A DNA stretch of 6,256 nt from Geobacter sp. UBA6802. GTDB taxonomy: Bacteria > Desulfobacterota > Desulfuromonadia > Geobacterales > Pseudopelobacteraceae. Below are positions 5,771-6,256 of this stretch, one piece after another (positions within the stretch are counted from its first letter, which is position 1; each line of letters starts with the position of its first letter). The notes below the pieces were generated by a model. It was given only the letters and a program-made list of their open reading frames with translations. It made no database searches and had not been told where the DNA came from. Made by a program: the position numbers and the translations under genes. The stretch lies in contig DKFG01000050.1 of NCBI GenBank assembly GCA_002452325.1, positions 2,448 to 8,703 of the forward strand, written 5' to 3'.

Positions 5771-6256
5771 CTACTCCAGCACAATCCGCTCAAGGAACGA
5801 GGTATCAACGTTCCCTTCGATAAAGTCTTTGTTGGTCATGATCCGCTTGTGGAAGAAGATGGTGGTCTTGATCCCCTCAATGATGTACTCATCCAGGGCA
5901 CGGGCCATACGGCGGATTGCATCCTCACGGGTCTCGGCATGTACGATCAGCTTGCCGATCATAGAGTCATAATGGGGCACCACGTTGTACTGATCATAGA
6001 CAAATGAGTCAACCCGCACACCCAGGCCACCCGGCTGGTGATAGGCGGTAATCTTGCCGGGGCACGGAGTAAACTTGAACGGATCCTCGGCATTGATCCG
6101 ACACTCAATGGCATGACCATTGATCTTGATATCCTCCTGCTTGTAACGAAGCGGCAAACCGGCAGCAGAACGGATCTGCTCGCGAATGAGGTCAACACCG
6201 GTGATCATCTCCGTCACCGGATGTTCCACCTGAATACGGGTATTCATCTCCATAAA
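5771..6256 (-). CDS. accC: Biotin carboxylase, C-terminal part (partial, 5' end outside window)
   Basis: The last 161 residues of an ATP-dependent biotin carboxylase, which carboxylates biotin on the carrier protein using bicarbonate. In acetyl-CoA carboxylase this feeds malonyl-CoA to fatty acid synthesis. The fragment begins with FMEMNTRIQVEHPVTE, which contains the residues equivalent to E. coli AccC E288, N290, R292 and E296. The GVRVDS segment holds the equivalent of R338, and YDSMIGKLI marks the biotin-carboxylase C domain. The internal ATG at 6253 is not the start, because the frame is open to the edge and FMEMNTR is the middle of the enzyme. The chain ends soon after IIEGIKTT, as in the stand-alone subunit (about 450 aa), with no biotinyl or transcarboxylase domain fused. 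A pyruvate or other acyl-CoA carboxylase subunit cannot be ruled out. Together with gcvH it forms the upstream part of the minus-strand unit; accB probably lies just beyond the edge (inference). Confidence 0.93.
   Translation of the reverse strand, partial: FMEMNTRIQVEHPVTEMITGVDLIREQIRSAAGLPLRYKQEDIKINGHAIECRINAEDPFKFTPCPGKITAYHQPGGLGVRVDSFVYDQYNVVPHYDSMIGKLIVHAETREDAIRRMARALDEYIIEGIKTTIFFHKRIMTNKDFIEGNVDTSFLERIVLE

Noticed and set aside
6251..6253. ATG in the biotin carboxylase fragment as a start codon
   Set aside because: The frame stays open to the window edge and the sequence around it (FMEMNTR) is the conserved core of the enzyme, so the gene continues outside the window.

Overview
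The window reads as chromosomal DNA of a Geobacter-like member of the Desulfobacterota (Deltaproteobacteria, Geobacterales). The grounds are moderate GC, dense head-to-tail gene packing, a futalosine-pathway menaquinone gene (mqnA), and a large membrane GGDEF-EAL protein of the kind common in this group. The lineage is inferred from gene content and protein style, not from a marker gene. Six protein genes are supported, plus the last 18 codons of a seventh. There are no rRNA or tRNA genes, mobile elements, CRISPR arrays or obvious recently acquired segments.

Layout. At 1-54 is the lysine/glycine-rich C-terminus of an unidentified plus-strand gene, followed by a clear intrinsic terminator (87-114). 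A plus-strand Nudix hydrolase gene (136-588) comes next. Its 3' end overlaps by 13 bp the 3' end of a long minus-strand unit that fills the rest of the window. In transcription order (right to left) that unit is: accC, the C-terminal third of biotin carboxylase (5771-6256, running off the edge); gcvH (5378-5767), 3 nt after accC; an intrinsic terminator (5322-5354); a TolC-type outer membrane protein (3811-5298, GTG start); mqnA, chorismate dehydratase (2984-3814); and a six-helix membrane PAS-GGDEF-EAL protein (576-2987).

How the genes work together. accC and gcvH encode part of the acyl-CoA carboxylation machinery and a lipoyl carrier protein, so they link biotin- and lipoate-dependent metabolism. 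The outer membrane protein, mqnA and GGDEF-EAL genes are joined by two identical ATGATG junctions with 4-nt ATGA overlaps. The GGDEF-EAL gene has no visible Shine-Dalgarno sequence. These three therefore look like one translationally coupled operon joining an envelope channel, the first committed step of the futalosine menaquinone route, and c-di-GMP turnover.

The most interesting spot is the 79-bp gap between gcvH and the outer membrane protein gene. A good sigma70-type promoter (TTGAAA, 18 bp, TATAAG, with an extended -10 TGG) overlaps the gcvH stop codon. It is placed so that its transcript would start inside the 5' arm of the gcvH terminator hairpin and so could not form it. The promoter spacer contains a perfect consensus DnaA box (TTATCCACA) that is also half of an imperfect tandem repeat. 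Other points worth a look are a perfect 12-bp inverted repeat in the 3' end of the GGDEF-EAL gene next to the convergent overlap, and a C7 tract at the end of mqnA where a -1 slip would fuse MqnA to the GGDEF-EAL protein.
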